The notes under the pieces are model-generated. The model ran no database searches and was not told where the DNA came from. It was given only the letters and a program-made list of their open reading frames with translations. Made by a program: the position numbers and the translations under genes. Below, piece after piece: positions 20,015-28,210 of a stretch of 64,000 nucleotides of DNA. This stretch comes from UBA6054 sp963975575 (GTDB lineage Bacteria > Planctomycetota > Phycisphaerae > Phycisphaerales > UBA1924): positions 158,186-222,185 of the forward strand of contig CAXBHL010000004.1 in the NCBI GenBank assembly GCA_963975575.1, in the 5' to 3' direction. Position 1 is the stretch's first letter, and every line of letters starts with the position of its first letter.

Positions 20015-21277
20015 ATGTTCAGCCGCCTGCACTTCTATCTCAACCGTCTGACCGAGCGCCTCTGGGTCCGGCCGCTGCTGATGTGCCTGATCTCGGTCGC
20101 GGGCGCGTTCGTGGCCAAGCTGTACGAGTACACGCCGATGGCGGACGCCACGCCGACGCTCTCGTACGACTCGGTCAAGGTGCTCCTGACGACGATGGCG
20201 GGGAGCATGCTGGTCATCGCGACATTCGCGGTCGGATCGATGGTGGCCTCGTACGCGTCGGCCGCCACCAAGGCGACGCCGCGGACCTTCCCGCTGGTGG
20301 TCTCCGACGACGCCTCGCAGAACGCGCTGTCGATCTTCATGGGCGCGTTCATCTTCAGCCTGATCGCGCTGCTGGTGCTCGAGAACGACTTCTACACAGA
20401 TCCGGGGCGCACCGCGCTGCTCGCCCTCGTGGTCATCGTGTTCGGCGTGGTGGTCGTGACCTTCGTCCGCTGGGTCGACAGCATCGCGCGGCTGGGACGC
20501 CTGGGCACCATCATCGACAAGACCGAACGGGTGACCGAAAAGGCCCTCGTCCGCCGCCGGGACGAGCCGCGGATGCGGTGCGCGCCGGTCGGCGATGACG
20601 CGGGCGCGGGCGTGCCAATCACGGCCGGCACGATCGGCTATGTGCAGCAGGTCTCGGTCGACGCCCTGCAGCGGGCGGCGGAGGAGGCGGGCGTGCGCAT
20701 CCGCGTGCTGGCCTTGCCCGGCGCGTTCGTGGGCCCGGGTCGCGACCTGGCCCGCGTCATCGGCGGCTCGCCCGATCAGCCGGCCTGCGACGACGAGGAC
20801 ACGCTGGCCGACTGCGTCCGCGCCGCCTTCCGCGTCGGCTCGCGCCGCACCTTCGACGACGACCCGCGATTCGGCCTGATCGTGCTCGCCGAGATCGCCG
20901 ACCGGGCCCTCTCGCCGGGCATCAACGATCCCGGCACGGCCATCGACATCATCGGCTCGATGGTCCGCCTGTTCGCGATCTGGGCGGAGGAGCCCGACGC
21001 CGGCTGCGGCGAGGTCAAGTTCGACCGCGTCGAGGTGCCCGAGCTGGCCGCCATCGACCTGCTCGACGACGCGTTCACCCCCATCGCCCGCGACGGCGCG
21101 GCGATGCTGGAGGTCGCGGTGCGGGTCCAGAAGGCGCTCGCGTCCATCGCGGCCATCGGGCGTCCGGACCTGCGCGAGGGCGCCGTGCGCCACGCCCGCG
21201 TCGCGCTGGAACGGGCGGAAGAGGCGATGACCCACGCCGCCGACATCCGCGCGGTGCGCGAGGCGTCGGCGGGCTGA
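20015..21277 (+). CDS. DUF2254 family membrane protein
   Basis: A 420-aa predicted inner-membrane protein of the DUF2254 family. About four helices occupy residues 20-160, followed by a soluble domain with the family hallmarks GYVQQVSVDAL, GSRRTFDDDPRFGL and ADRALSPGINDPGTA. Its function is not established. GGAGG (20005-20009) lies 5 nt before ATG 20015. A TAGACT hexamer at about 19983 could be its own -10. Confidence 0.9.
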   Translation: MFSRLHFYLNRLTERLWVRPLLMCLISVAGAFVAKLYEYTPMADATPTLSYDSVKVLLTTMAGSMLVIATFAVGSMVASYASAATKATPRTFPLVVSDDASQNALSIFMGAFIFSLIALLVLENDFYTDPGRTALLALVVIVFGVVVVTFVRWVDSIARLGRLGTIIDKTERVTEKALVRRRDEPRMRCAPVGDDAGAGVPITAGTIGYVQQVSVDALQRAAEEAGVRIRVLALPGAFVGPGRDLARVIGGSPDQPACDDEDTLADCVRAAFRVGSRRTFDDDPRFGLIVLAEIADRALSPGINDPGTAIDIIGSMVRLFAIWAEEPDAGCGEVKFDRVEVPELAAIDLLDDAFTPIARDGAAMLEVAVRVQKALASIAAIGRPDLREGAVRHARVALERAEEAMTHAADIRAVREASAG

Positions 21278-21415
21278 GCCGGTGCAGTTTCGGGCAAGTG
21301 CGGCGAGCGGCCGGAGGGATCGCACCGCTGCAGTCGGCCCGGTTCTTCGCCTGTTCATGCCGAGGCGGGACCCTGAGTCACGGGGACTGGGCGGGTTGCT
21401 TCGCTTGGCGGAGTG

Positions 21416-22426
21416 TCAGGATGGGCGCTGACCGGCTGCAACGCCGACGGGGGTGATCGCAGTCCCGCACTCCGGGCATCGGTCGTCATGCGGTCGCAGC
21501 CCTTCGAGGTTGTACCCGCAGGCCTGACAGCAGCCGGGGTCGAAGAGCTTGTAGCGAATCACCGCGAGTTTGCCGAGCACCAGCATCGTCGCGATGGCCG
21601 CGAGAATCCCCCACCCGACACCCGCGATCGCGCCGGCGAGCCCTGCGAGCGGCGTCCAGATCATGATCGGTGGGAGCGACCTGGACAGGTCGCGGTCGTT
21701 GAGCGCGTAGCTCAGTAGTCCCGCGGGGAGGCACCCGAGCATCGCTCCGTACATGAAGCCGACTGGTGCGGCGACGAGCGCCATCCGAAAGTTGTCGGCA
21801 TCGAACCCGGGCATCGTCGACAGCCCGTGCCAGAGCCCGATCAGCGCACCCGTGAACCCGGACACCGTGGCGGAGACCGCGAGCACCGCCTCGCTGCGCT
21901 GGCTCATAGAGGCTTGGTGCGGGTGCCAGCGTGGGTTTCCGGCGGCGTGTCGCGCGCTCAGCCGCCGTTCGATGCCCCACAAGGGAAACAGAACCGGCGC
22001 GACCACCAGGGCAAAGATCGACCCCGCGAACAACAGACTCCAGAGCATCGTGCCGGCGTCGTTCGCGGCGATCCCGTCGAACAGGGACACCGCACCCAAG
22101 CACGCGCCAGCCAGCAGAACGGTGATGCAGGTGATACGCACGCCGAAGATGGCCGTTCGCAGGCTCTCCAGATCCTGACCCTGCACGGCAAGCCAGAGCC
22201 CCGTGCACGCGCCGAGAACGAACGGTGCCAGGACGAGATCGTCCCATGCCATCCCGCCTCGCTCGAGCACAACCGACGTCGCGAACAAGAAAACGCCCGC
22301 CAGGAAACAAATCGTCCAGAAAACCCCGCCAAGGATCAGGTATCTCGTGGGGAGCGCGAAGCCCGGTGAACCGGCGCCCAGCGACCGGGCTTTCCGCGAC
22401 CGCCAGTTCACGCGTGATCTTCCCAC
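21416..22426 (-). CDS. polytopic membrane protein with C-terminal zinc ribbon (paralogue)
   Basis: A 336-aa protein with about seven hydrophobic helices, ending in CQACGYNLEGL and CPECGTAI. It matches the architecture of 17544-18536. The only reasonable start is GTG 22426, which lies 19 bp inside the 3' end of ubiX on the same strand, so the two genes are probably co-transcribed and translationally coupled. What links a prenyl-FMN synthase to this protein is not evident. The zinc ribbon would face the cytoplasm if the helix count is odd with an outside N-terminus; the topology is not certain. Confidence 0.75.
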   Translation of the reverse strand: MGRSRVNWRSRKARSLGAGSPGFALPTRYLILGGVFWTICFLAGVFLFATSVVLERGGMAWDDLVLAPFVLGACTGLWLAVQGQDLESLRTAIFGVRITCITVLLAGACLGAVSLFDGIAANDAGTMLWSLLFAGSIFALVVAPVLFPLWGIERRLSARHAAGNPRWHPHQASMSQRSEAVLAVSATVSGFTGALIGLWHGLSTMPGFDADNFRMALVAAPVGFMYGAMLGCLPAGLLSYALNDRDLSRSLPPIMIWTPLAGLAGAIAGVGWGILAAIATMLVLGKLAVIRYKLFDPGCCQACGYNLEGLRPHDDRCPECGTAITPVGVAAGQRPS

Positions 22427-23070
22427 CGGATCTTCAGGTCGTGCTCGACCCGCAGCAGGTCCAGGAACTTGCCGACCACGAAGTCGATGATCTCGTCCAC
22501 GGTTTTCGGCAGCAGGTACAGCCCGGGGTTGGTCGGGCAGATGACCGCCCCGGCCAGCGTCAGCGTGCGCATGTTCTCGATGTCGATCAGGCTCAGCGGG
22601 CTCTCGCGGTGGGCGATGATCAGCGGGCGGCGTTCTTTGAGGGTCACCATGGCGGCCCGGCTCAGCAGGTTGCTGCCCGAGCCGGTGGCGATCGCGCCCA
22701 GCGAGGTGGAGGAGCAGGGCACCACGACCATGCCGTCGTGCAGGAAACTGCCACTGGCGATGACGGCCCCGACGTCCTTGTTGGGGTGCAGGATCAGGCG
22801 CTCGCGGTAGGTCTCGGCGTCGGCGGTGCCGGCCAAGTGCGGGCAGAACGACTCGAGCGTGACCTCGCGGATGTCCAGTTCGTCGAAGAGCAGGCGACGC
22901 CCGTACTCGGACACGACCAGGTGCACCGTGTGCCCGCCGAGCAGCAGCAGTTCGGTGGTCCGAAGGGCGTAGACCGCGCCGGAGGCCCCGGAGACTCCCA
23001 CGACGAAGACCCGCCCGGACGGCTCGGGGGCGTGGGCGGGCGGCGTGCTGCGGGGGACGCTCATGGGCAT
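22408..23070 (-). CDS. ubiX: flavin prenyltransferase UbiX
   Basis: Makes prenylated FMN for UbiD-type decarboxylases by joining dimethylallyl phosphate to FMN. The 220-aa product has the flavoprotein motif VGVSGASGAVYALR (about 20-33), PCSSTSLGAIATGSGSNLL and the catalytic-loop RESPLSLIDIENM. The start is MPMS at 23070, supported by TAGGAT 7 nt upstream. No ubiD is in the window. The downstream gene overlaps its stop. Confidence 0.93.
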   Translation of the reverse strand: MPMSVPRSTPPAHAPEPSGRVFVVGVSGASGAVYALRTTELLLLGGHTVHLVVSEYGRRLLFDELDIREVTLESFCPHLAGTADAETYRERLILHPNKDVGAVIASGSFLHDGMVVVPCSSTSLGAIATGSGSNLLSRAAMVTLKERRPLIIAHRESPLSLIDIENMRTLTLAGAVICPTNPGLYLLPKTVDEIIDFVVGKFLDLLRVEHDLKIRWEDHA

Positions 23071-23077
23071 GGTGCGG

Positions 23078-23083
23078 ATCCTA
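23078..23083 (-). promoter_or_regulatory. -10 hexamer of a leaderless start
   Basis: TAGGAT on the minus strand, 7 nt before ATG 23070. Its AGGA could also be read as a weak Shine-Dalgarno. Confidence 0.45.
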
Positions 23084-23221
23084 CGGGCCGGGGCGGCAAG
23101 GGGTTGGGTGACGGGCGAAGGGGGGAAATCGGTCCCCTTCGGACGCTCCGAACGCTGCGATGACGCCAGACCCTGCTTAGAGTGTGGGACACGGCGTGCG
23201 AGCCACGCCCGGGAGGTTTTC

Positions 23222-23980
23222 ATGGCAGCGTTCCGTCTGGTTTCGGTCATCGCGGCGGCGGGGATGCTCGGCACGGGCCTGGGTTCTCTCTCCGGCTGCA
23301 CGAGCTACACCAACGTCAACGGGCCCGAGAGCGGCCCGGCGGTCCAGGACCCCAACGGGATCCAGGCCGAGCGGGTCACCAAGGCCGCGCTGTCCTGGGC
23401 GGTCCGGCGGCATCCCGTCGACGGCCCTTTCGTCCTCAACCTGCCGGCGGGCACCTCGATGGAGACCGCCAACGACATCGCCGCCGCCGTGGGCATGGGC
23501 GCCACCATCCCGATGACCACGGACGTGGAACTTCCGGTCTACCACGTCACCCGCGTGTGGATCCGCGTGTCGGACGCCAAGGTGGACGTGCTCTACCCGA
23601 TGACCGACGGCACGGGGGCGACGGTCGATCGGGCCGTCACCGTCTGGCTCAACGCCGGCGTGCGTCCGTGGACGGTGTCGCGCGGCCAGTACTGGAACCC
23701 CGGCACGGTCCCGGTGCCCCCGATCTACATACCCCTGCCCGAAGCCCAGCTGCAGGCGATCCGTGAGGCGGAGAAACTGGCCGCCCGCGACGCACGCCAG
23801 CAGGCCCGCCAAGCCGACGCGCCCCCGGCGACCGAGGGCGAGACCCCGCCGGCCGAGCCCGAACCGGCCGAGCCGGCGCCCATCGCCGAGCCCGCGCCCG
23901 AGCCGACGCCCGAGCCCGACCCCGCCGCGGTCTACCGGGAGGTGCCGCTCGGCCAGCCCGGCGCGGGCGGCGGGAACTGA
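23222..23980 (+). CDS. predicted lipoprotein with Pro/Glu-rich tail
   Basis: A 252-aa exported protein. The signal peptide ends in a lipobox, LSGC, with Cys near residue 27. The mature part is a folded stretch of about 140 residues with no family I recognise, then a low-complexity tail of Pro, Ala and Glu (EPEPAEPAPIAEPAPEPTPE). GGGAGG lies about 6 nt before ATG 23222. It is followed after 3 bp by pyrB, so the two may be co-transcribed. Confidence 0.8.
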   Translation: MAAFRLVSVIAAAGMLGTGLGSLSGCTSYTNVNGPESGPAVQDPNGIQAERVTKAALSWAVRRHPVDGPFVLNLPAGTSMETANDIAAAVGMGATIPMTTDVELPVYHVTRVWIRVSDAKVDVLYPMTDGTGATVDRAVTVWLNAGVRPWTVSRGQYWNPGTVPVPPIYIPLPEAQLQAIREAEKLAARDARQQARQADAPPATEGETPPAEPEPAEPAPIAEPAPEPTPEPDPAAVYREVPLGQPGAGGGN

Positions 23981-23983
23981 CCG

Positions 23984-24898
23984 ATGTGGGACGGCCCGCA
24001 CCTGCTGAGCACCCACCGGCCGGACGCGGCCGAACTCCGCGCCCTGCTCGGGCGGGCCCACGACGAGACCTTTGAGCCCGACGCCCTCACCGGGCGCGCG
24101 GTGGCCACGGTGTTCTTCGAGGACTCGACCCGCACACGGGTGAGCTTCTCGCTCGCCGGGCAGCGCCTGGGCGCCAAGGTGGTCGACTGGTCCAGCCGCG
24201 GATCGTCGATCTCCAAGGGCGAGACGATGATGGACACGTTCTGGACGATCGAGTCCATGGGCTTCGACGTGGTGGTGGTGCGTCACCAGGACAGCGGGGC
24301 CGCCCGCCTGCTGGCCGACAACGCCCACTGCGCCGTGATCAACGCCGGCGACGGCACGCACCAGCACCCCACGCAGGCCCTGACGGACGCGCTGGCCCTG
24401 GGCGAGGCCCTCGGGCGCGACGGGGACTGGGACTTCTCCGGCCTGCGCGTGGCGATCGTGGGCGACTGCGTCAGCTCCCGCGTGGCCCGCTCCAACGTCG
24501 GGCTGATGACCGCGCTGGGTGCCGAGGTGGTGCTGGTCGGGCCCGAACCGATGGCCCCCGCGGACCTGGGCGAGGCGCTGGGCTGCACGGTTTCGGCGGA
24601 CTTTGACGCCGAGCTGGCGCGGGCCGACGCGGTGATGATGCTGCGGATCCAGCTCGAGCGCAACGCCGGGCTGCTGCTGCCGGAGGGGTTCGATTACCAC
24701 GCCGGCTACGGCCTGACGCGCGAGCGCGCGGCCCGGATGCAGGATCACGCCGTGGTCATGCACCCCGGCCCGATGAACCGCGGCGTGGAGATCGAGGGCG
24801 TGGTGGCCGACGGGCCCCGCTCGCTGATCCGCCGGCAGGTGGCCGCGGGCGTGCGGGTGCGGATGGCCGTGCTGGACGAGGCCGTCCGCCGGTTGTGA
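23984..24898 (+). CDS. pyrB: aspartate carbamoyltransferase catalytic chain
   Basis: Joins carbamoyl phosphate and aspartate in pyrimidine synthesis. The 304 residues carry the carbamoyl-phosphate loop STRTR at 48-52, KGET (about 79-82), HPTQAL and HPGPMNRG. The length matches the catalytic chain (about 305-310 aa). No regulatory pyrI gene is adjacent. It begins 3 bp after the lipoprotein stop and is followed closely by gmk, so two nucleotide-synthesis genes stand in tandem. Confidence 0.96.
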   Translation: MWDGPHLLSTHRPDAAELRALLGRAHDETFEPDALTGRAVATVFFEDSTRTRVSFSLAGQRLGAKVVDWSSRGSSISKGETMMDTFWTIESMGFDVVVVRHQDSGAARLLADNAHCAVINAGDGTHQHPTQALTDALALGEALGRDGDWDFSGLRVAIVGDCVSSRVARSNVGLMTALGAEVVLVGPEPMAPADLGEALGCTVSADFDAELARADAVMMLRIQLERNAGLLLPEGFDYHAGYGLTRERAARMQDHAVVMHPGPMNRGVEIEGVVADGPRSLIRRQVAAGVRVRMAVLDEAVRRL

Positions 24899-24909
24899 TT
24901 CCCGCGGCA

Positions 24910-24915
24910 TACCCT
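24910..24915 (+). promoter_or_regulatory. -10 hexamer of a leaderless start
   Basis: TACCCT, 6 nt before ATG 24922 of gmk. Confidence 0.5.
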
Positions 24916-24921
24916 CGATCC

Positions 24922-25551
24922 ATGACCCCCGACCGCCAGCACCGGCTCCCCACCGACACCGACGACGGCCTGCTGCTGGTGATCTCCGGCCCCTCGGGCG
25001 TGGGCAAGACGACCATCACCCGCGCGGTCGAGCGGTCCATCCCGGGGTCGGTGTTCTCGGTCAGCGCGACGACCCGGGCCAAGACCGGCGCGGACGTCGA
25101 GGGCGTGGACTACCACTTCGTGGGCGAGCCCGAGTTCGATCAGATGGTGCGCGACAACGCGTTCCTGGAGTGGGCGGGCGTGTTCGGCAAGCGCTACGGC
25201 ACGCCGCGGGCGTGGGTGGACGAGCAGCTCAGCCGCGGCCGCCTGGTGATCCTGGAGATCGACGTCGAGGGGGCCAAGCAGGTTCGGGCGGCCATGCCCG
25301 AGGCCTTCGGCGTGTTCATCCTGCCGCCGAGCGAGGACGAGTTGCTCCGTCGCCTGCACGCACGCAAGCGTGAGGACGAGGGCCTGATCCGCAAGCGCTT
25401 CGCCGAGGCGCAGCGCGAGATGGCCGAGGCCAAGGTGTGCGGCGCCTACGACGCGTTCATCGTCAACGACGACCTGGACCGGGCCATCGCCGAGGCGGTG
25501 TCGACGGTACGAGCCGAGCGGGAACGCCGGCGCAGCGCGCAGGCGCGCTGA
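24922..25551 (+). CDS. gmk: guanylate kinase
   Basis: Phosphorylates GMP to GDP. The 209 residues have the P-loop GPSGVGKT at 23-30, VSATTRAKTGADVEGVDYHF (GMP-binding region) and ILEIDVEGAKQVR, all standard for Gmk. ATG 24922 follows TACCCT by 6 nt and has no Shine-Dalgarno. A GTG at 24895 overlapping the pyrB stop is a possible coupled start that would add nine residues. The 3' end is 25 bp from the convergent SnoaL-like gene. Confidence 0.96.
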   Translation: MTPDRQHRLPTDTDDGLLLVISGPSGVGKTTITRAVERSIPGSVFSVSATTRAKTGADVEGVDYHFVGEPEFDQMVRDNAFLEWAGVFGKRYGTPRAWVDEQLSRGRLVILEIDVEGAKQVRAAMPEAFGVFILPPSEDELLRRLHARKREDEGLIRKRFAEAQREMAEAKVCGAYDAFIVNDDLDRAIAEAVSTVRAERERRRSAQAR

Positions 25552-25576
25552 GCCGGCCCCGTTGCATGGCGGCGTT

Positions 25577-25984
25577 TCAGCCCTGGCACATGGCCGGGTC
25601 GAACCGGAACTCCTCGCGGACGACCTTGCCGTTCTCGACGGTGTAGTCGGCGACTTCGCGCATCTTCATGCGGGGGAAGGCGCCGGACTTGGACTCGATG
25701 TCCATGTCGAAGATCACGCTGAAGCCGCTGGGCCCGACGAACGGGCCGGTGACGGTCGTGCCGTGGTTGACCACGTCGGCGTGCCATTTCTGGTGCTTGG
25801 CCAGAACCTGGTCCTTGCCGGTGAAGGTCATGCCGTCGCCCTCAACGCTGACGAAGTCCTTGGCGAAGTGCTTGTCCCACAGGGGGACGTCGCTGTCGCT
25901 GTTCTTGCGGCAGTGCTCGACCAAGTCGTTGGCGATCTTCCGGACGGTCTCGGTCTGATTGCTGCTCTGGGTGGCGGTGGTCAT
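25577..25984 (-). CDS. SnoaL/NTF2-like domain protein
   Basis: A 135-aa protein of the SnoaL-like (NTF2) fold, a small cone-shaped domain found in enzymes and ligand-binding proteins. The core LWDKHFAKDFVSVEGDGMTFTG followed by VTGPFVGPSGFSVIFDMDIE fits the fold. It is a close paralogue of the C-terminal half of the next gene (shared TGPFVG..GFSV..DM..ES...PRM.MRE). AGGAG lies 8 nt before the ATG in the leader shared with the sulfotransferase at 3804. The ligand is unknown. Confidence 0.85.
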   Translation of the reverse strand: MTTATQSSNQTETVRKIANDLVEHCRKNSDSDVPLWDKHFAKDFVSVEGDGMTFTGKDQVLAKHQKWHADVVNHGTTVTGPFVGPSGFSVIFDMDIESKSGAFPRMKMREVADYTVENGKVVREEFRFDPAMCQG

Positions 25985-26133
25985 GTCGGTCTCCTGTGTG
26001 TGCCCCGCGCCCCGCGGGTGCCGCGAATGTACCAGCCGCCCGGCCGCCGTTCAAGGATTATTTCGGTTTTTGTTTGGTCAGTCCACCCGACCCCGAACAG
26101 GGGCCGCGGCGTCCGGGCGAGGGCGGCGGGCGG

Positions 26134-26655
26134 TCACATCGGCGCGTACATGAACTCTTCCTGCACCACTCTGCCCTTCTTGACGGTGTAGACGCCGATC
26201 TCACGCATCTGCATCCGGGGCATGGTCCCGTCCTTGGACTCGACGTCCATGTCGTAGAGCACGCTGAAGCCGGTCGCCCCGACGAACGGCCCCGTGGCCT
26301 TGCACGCGTGCACCGTGTGGGCGTTCATCCACGCCTGGCACTTGGCATCCACCGCCGCGCGACCGCTCCACGCCTGGCCCGAACCCTCGATCGAAACGAA
26401 CTTGGGGTGGAAGTGCTGCTTCCACAGTTCCGTGTCCGGGGCGGCCATCGCGTTGACGTGATCGACGAGGATGCGCCCCAGCTCGGCGGGCGTGGCGCCC
26501 TTTCCGGTGGCCACCTTGGTGGGTGCGAGCAGGTCGGGCTTCTTCTTTGTGGTTTTCTTGGCCGTCTTCTTCGCGGCCTTCTTGGCGGCCTTGGCTGCAG
26601 ACTTCTTGCCGGCGGGCTTGGACGATTTCTTGGATCCGGACTTCTTCTTCGCCAT
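26134..26655 (-). CDS. SnoaL-like protein with lysine/alanine-rich histone-like N-terminus
   Basis: A 173-aa protein in two parts. Residues 1-40 are almost only Lys, Ala, Ser and Thr (AAKAAKKAAKKTAKKTTKKK), like the tails of bacterial histone H1-like proteins and expected to bind nucleic acid. Residues about 55-173 form a SnoaL-like domain very similar to the neighbour at 25577-25984. ATG 26655 (MAKKK) has AGGAG upstream; a TTG at 26664 is possible. Two readings fit: a DNA-tethered small-molecule domain, or a basic tail for solubility or surface binding. Confidence 0.85.
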   Translation of the reverse strand: MAKKKSGSKKSSKPAGKKSAAKAAKKAAKKTAKKTTKKKPDLLAPTKVATGKGATPAELGRILVDHVNAMAAPDTELWKQHFHPKFVSIEGSGQAWSGRAAVDAKCQAWMNAHTVHACKATGPFVGATGFSVLYDMDVESKDGTMPRMQMREIGVYTVKKGRVVQEEFMYAPM

Positions 26656-26789
26656 CGTGGTCAAACTCCTGGCCGCAACATCACGGAGGCCCGTCGGGCT
26701 CTGTTGGTGTATCCAAGAAGTCCACTCGATGCAAGCAGAATCCGGGTCGGCCGCGAAGACTTCACACTTCGGTCAAGCGATTGCCAAGA

Positions 26790-27968
26790 TCACCGCACCG
26801 TCAGCTTCGGCCGGCTCCGCCCCTGCTTGAGCGACGCGAGGTTCACCTGGCCTTCGAGATTGCGGACCATGTTTTCCAGGGCCTTGGGCAGCGCATCGCC
26901 GCCGGCGGTGTCCGGCTCGAAGTTCGCGATGGGGTCGCCCGAGTCCGAGTTCTTGCGCAGGGCCATGTTGATCGGGACGGATCCCAGGAACGGCAGGCCG
27001 AGACGCTGGGCCATCTTCTCTGCGCCGCCGCGACCGAAGATGTCGTACTCCTTGCCGTCGTCGCCGATGAAGAAGCTCATGTTTTCCACCACGCCGAGGA
27101 TCTCGACGCCGAGCGATTCGAACATCCTGGCCGCACGCACGGCGTCGTCCTGGGCCACCTTCTGCGGCGTGCACACCACCACCGCGCCCGTGATCTTCAG
27201 GCTCTGCGCCATCGTCAGCGGCACGTCGCCCGTGCCCGGCGGCAGGTCGATGATCAGGTAGTCCAGCTCGCCCCAGCGGGTCCGCTCGGTCAGCTGCGTG
27301 AAGGCGCCGTGGGCCATCGGGCCGCGCCAGATCAGCGGCTTCTCCGGGTCGACCAGCTTGCCCATCGTCACGCCCTTGATGCCGTGCACGAAGAACGGCT
27401 GCAGCGAGCCCTCGACGACGGTCTGCTCCATCGCGTCCAGCCCGAGCATCGTGGGCATCGACGGGCCGTAGATATCCCCGTCGAGCAGCCCGACCGCGTG
27501 CCCCTGGCGAGCGAGGCCCACCGCGAGGTTGACCGACACCGTGGATTTGCCCACGCCGCCCTTGCCCGCGCCCACGGCGATGATGTGCTTCACGCCCGGC
27601 ACGCCCGAGGCGTTGTCCTGCACCGGCGGGGCTTTGGGCTGTTGCGTTTGCTTCGGCGCGTCCGACGCGCCCGTGCGGGCGATAACCTTGCCAGCGTGAT
27701 CGACGAACTCGACCGAGAGCACGAGCGGCTCGATGCCCGACGCCATCGCCGCGGCGCGGACGACCTGATCCACGCGTGCGCCCAGCGACAGCATTGTCTC
27801 GCGGCTGGGTTCGGGGTCGTTGGGTCCTTGCACGAGCGTGAGGCGTACGGACGCGTTGTTGTCGCAGGCCGCGATGTTCACCACGGACTCGCGCGACACG
27901 AGGTCCCCCCCGGACGGGTGCGGAACGTTGCGGAGCCACTGGCGGATCTGGTCTTTGGAAAGGCCCAT
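26790..27968 (-). CDS. apbC: Mrp/NBP35-family iron-sulfur carrier ATPase
   Basis: P-loop ATPase of the ApbC/Mrp family, which carries and delivers Fe-S clusters in the cytoplasm. The 392 residues have a short DUF59-like N-terminal domain (about 1-95), a linker, then the deviant Walker A GAGKGGVGKST around 133-143, GDIYGPSMPTMLG and IDLPPGTGD. The bridging CxxC expected after ENMS is absent: the sequence reads ENMSFFIGDDGKEYDIFG. Family members lacking this motif are known, so the annotation stands, but the cluster ligands differ. ATG 27968 is preceded by CGGAG 8 nt upstream. It is probably monocistronic. Confidence 0.93.
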   Translation of the reverse strand: MGLSKDQIRQWLRNVPHPSGGDLVSRESVVNIAACDNNASVRLTLVQGPNDPEPSRETMLSLGARVDQVVRAAAMASGIEPLVLSVEFVDHAGKVIARTGASDAPKQTQQPKAPPVQDNASGVPGVKHIIAVGAGKGGVGKSTVSVNLAVGLARQGHAVGLLDGDIYGPSMPTMLGLDAMEQTVVEGSLQPFFVHGIKGVTMGKLVDPEKPLIWRGPMAHGAFTQLTERTRWGELDYLIIDLPPGTGDVPLTMAQSLKITGAVVVCTPQKVAQDDAVRAARMFESLGVEILGVVENMSFFIGDDGKEYDIFGRGGAEKMAQRLGLPFLGSVPINMALRKNSDSGDPIANFEPDTAGGDALPKALENMVRNLEGQVNLASLKQGRSRPKLTVR

Positions 27969-28210
27969 TGGGTGTTCTCCGAGCGTCCCGGATCGGCGCG
28001 GCTGGCGGGCGGTCCGGTGGGCGGGTCTGGCGGGGCGGAAGCGTCCGGATAAGCGGGCTGGAGGGCTGAAAACGCGGCTCGGGGTCCCGGCGGCGGGCTT
28101 CCGGTCAGATGGTAGGCGGAGGCGATTTCGCAGAGGGGTGCAATCGCGATGCCCGACGACGCGTTGGGCCGGCATCGACGGGCCCGCAGGCCCGCGAACG
28201 GAGGTTTACG

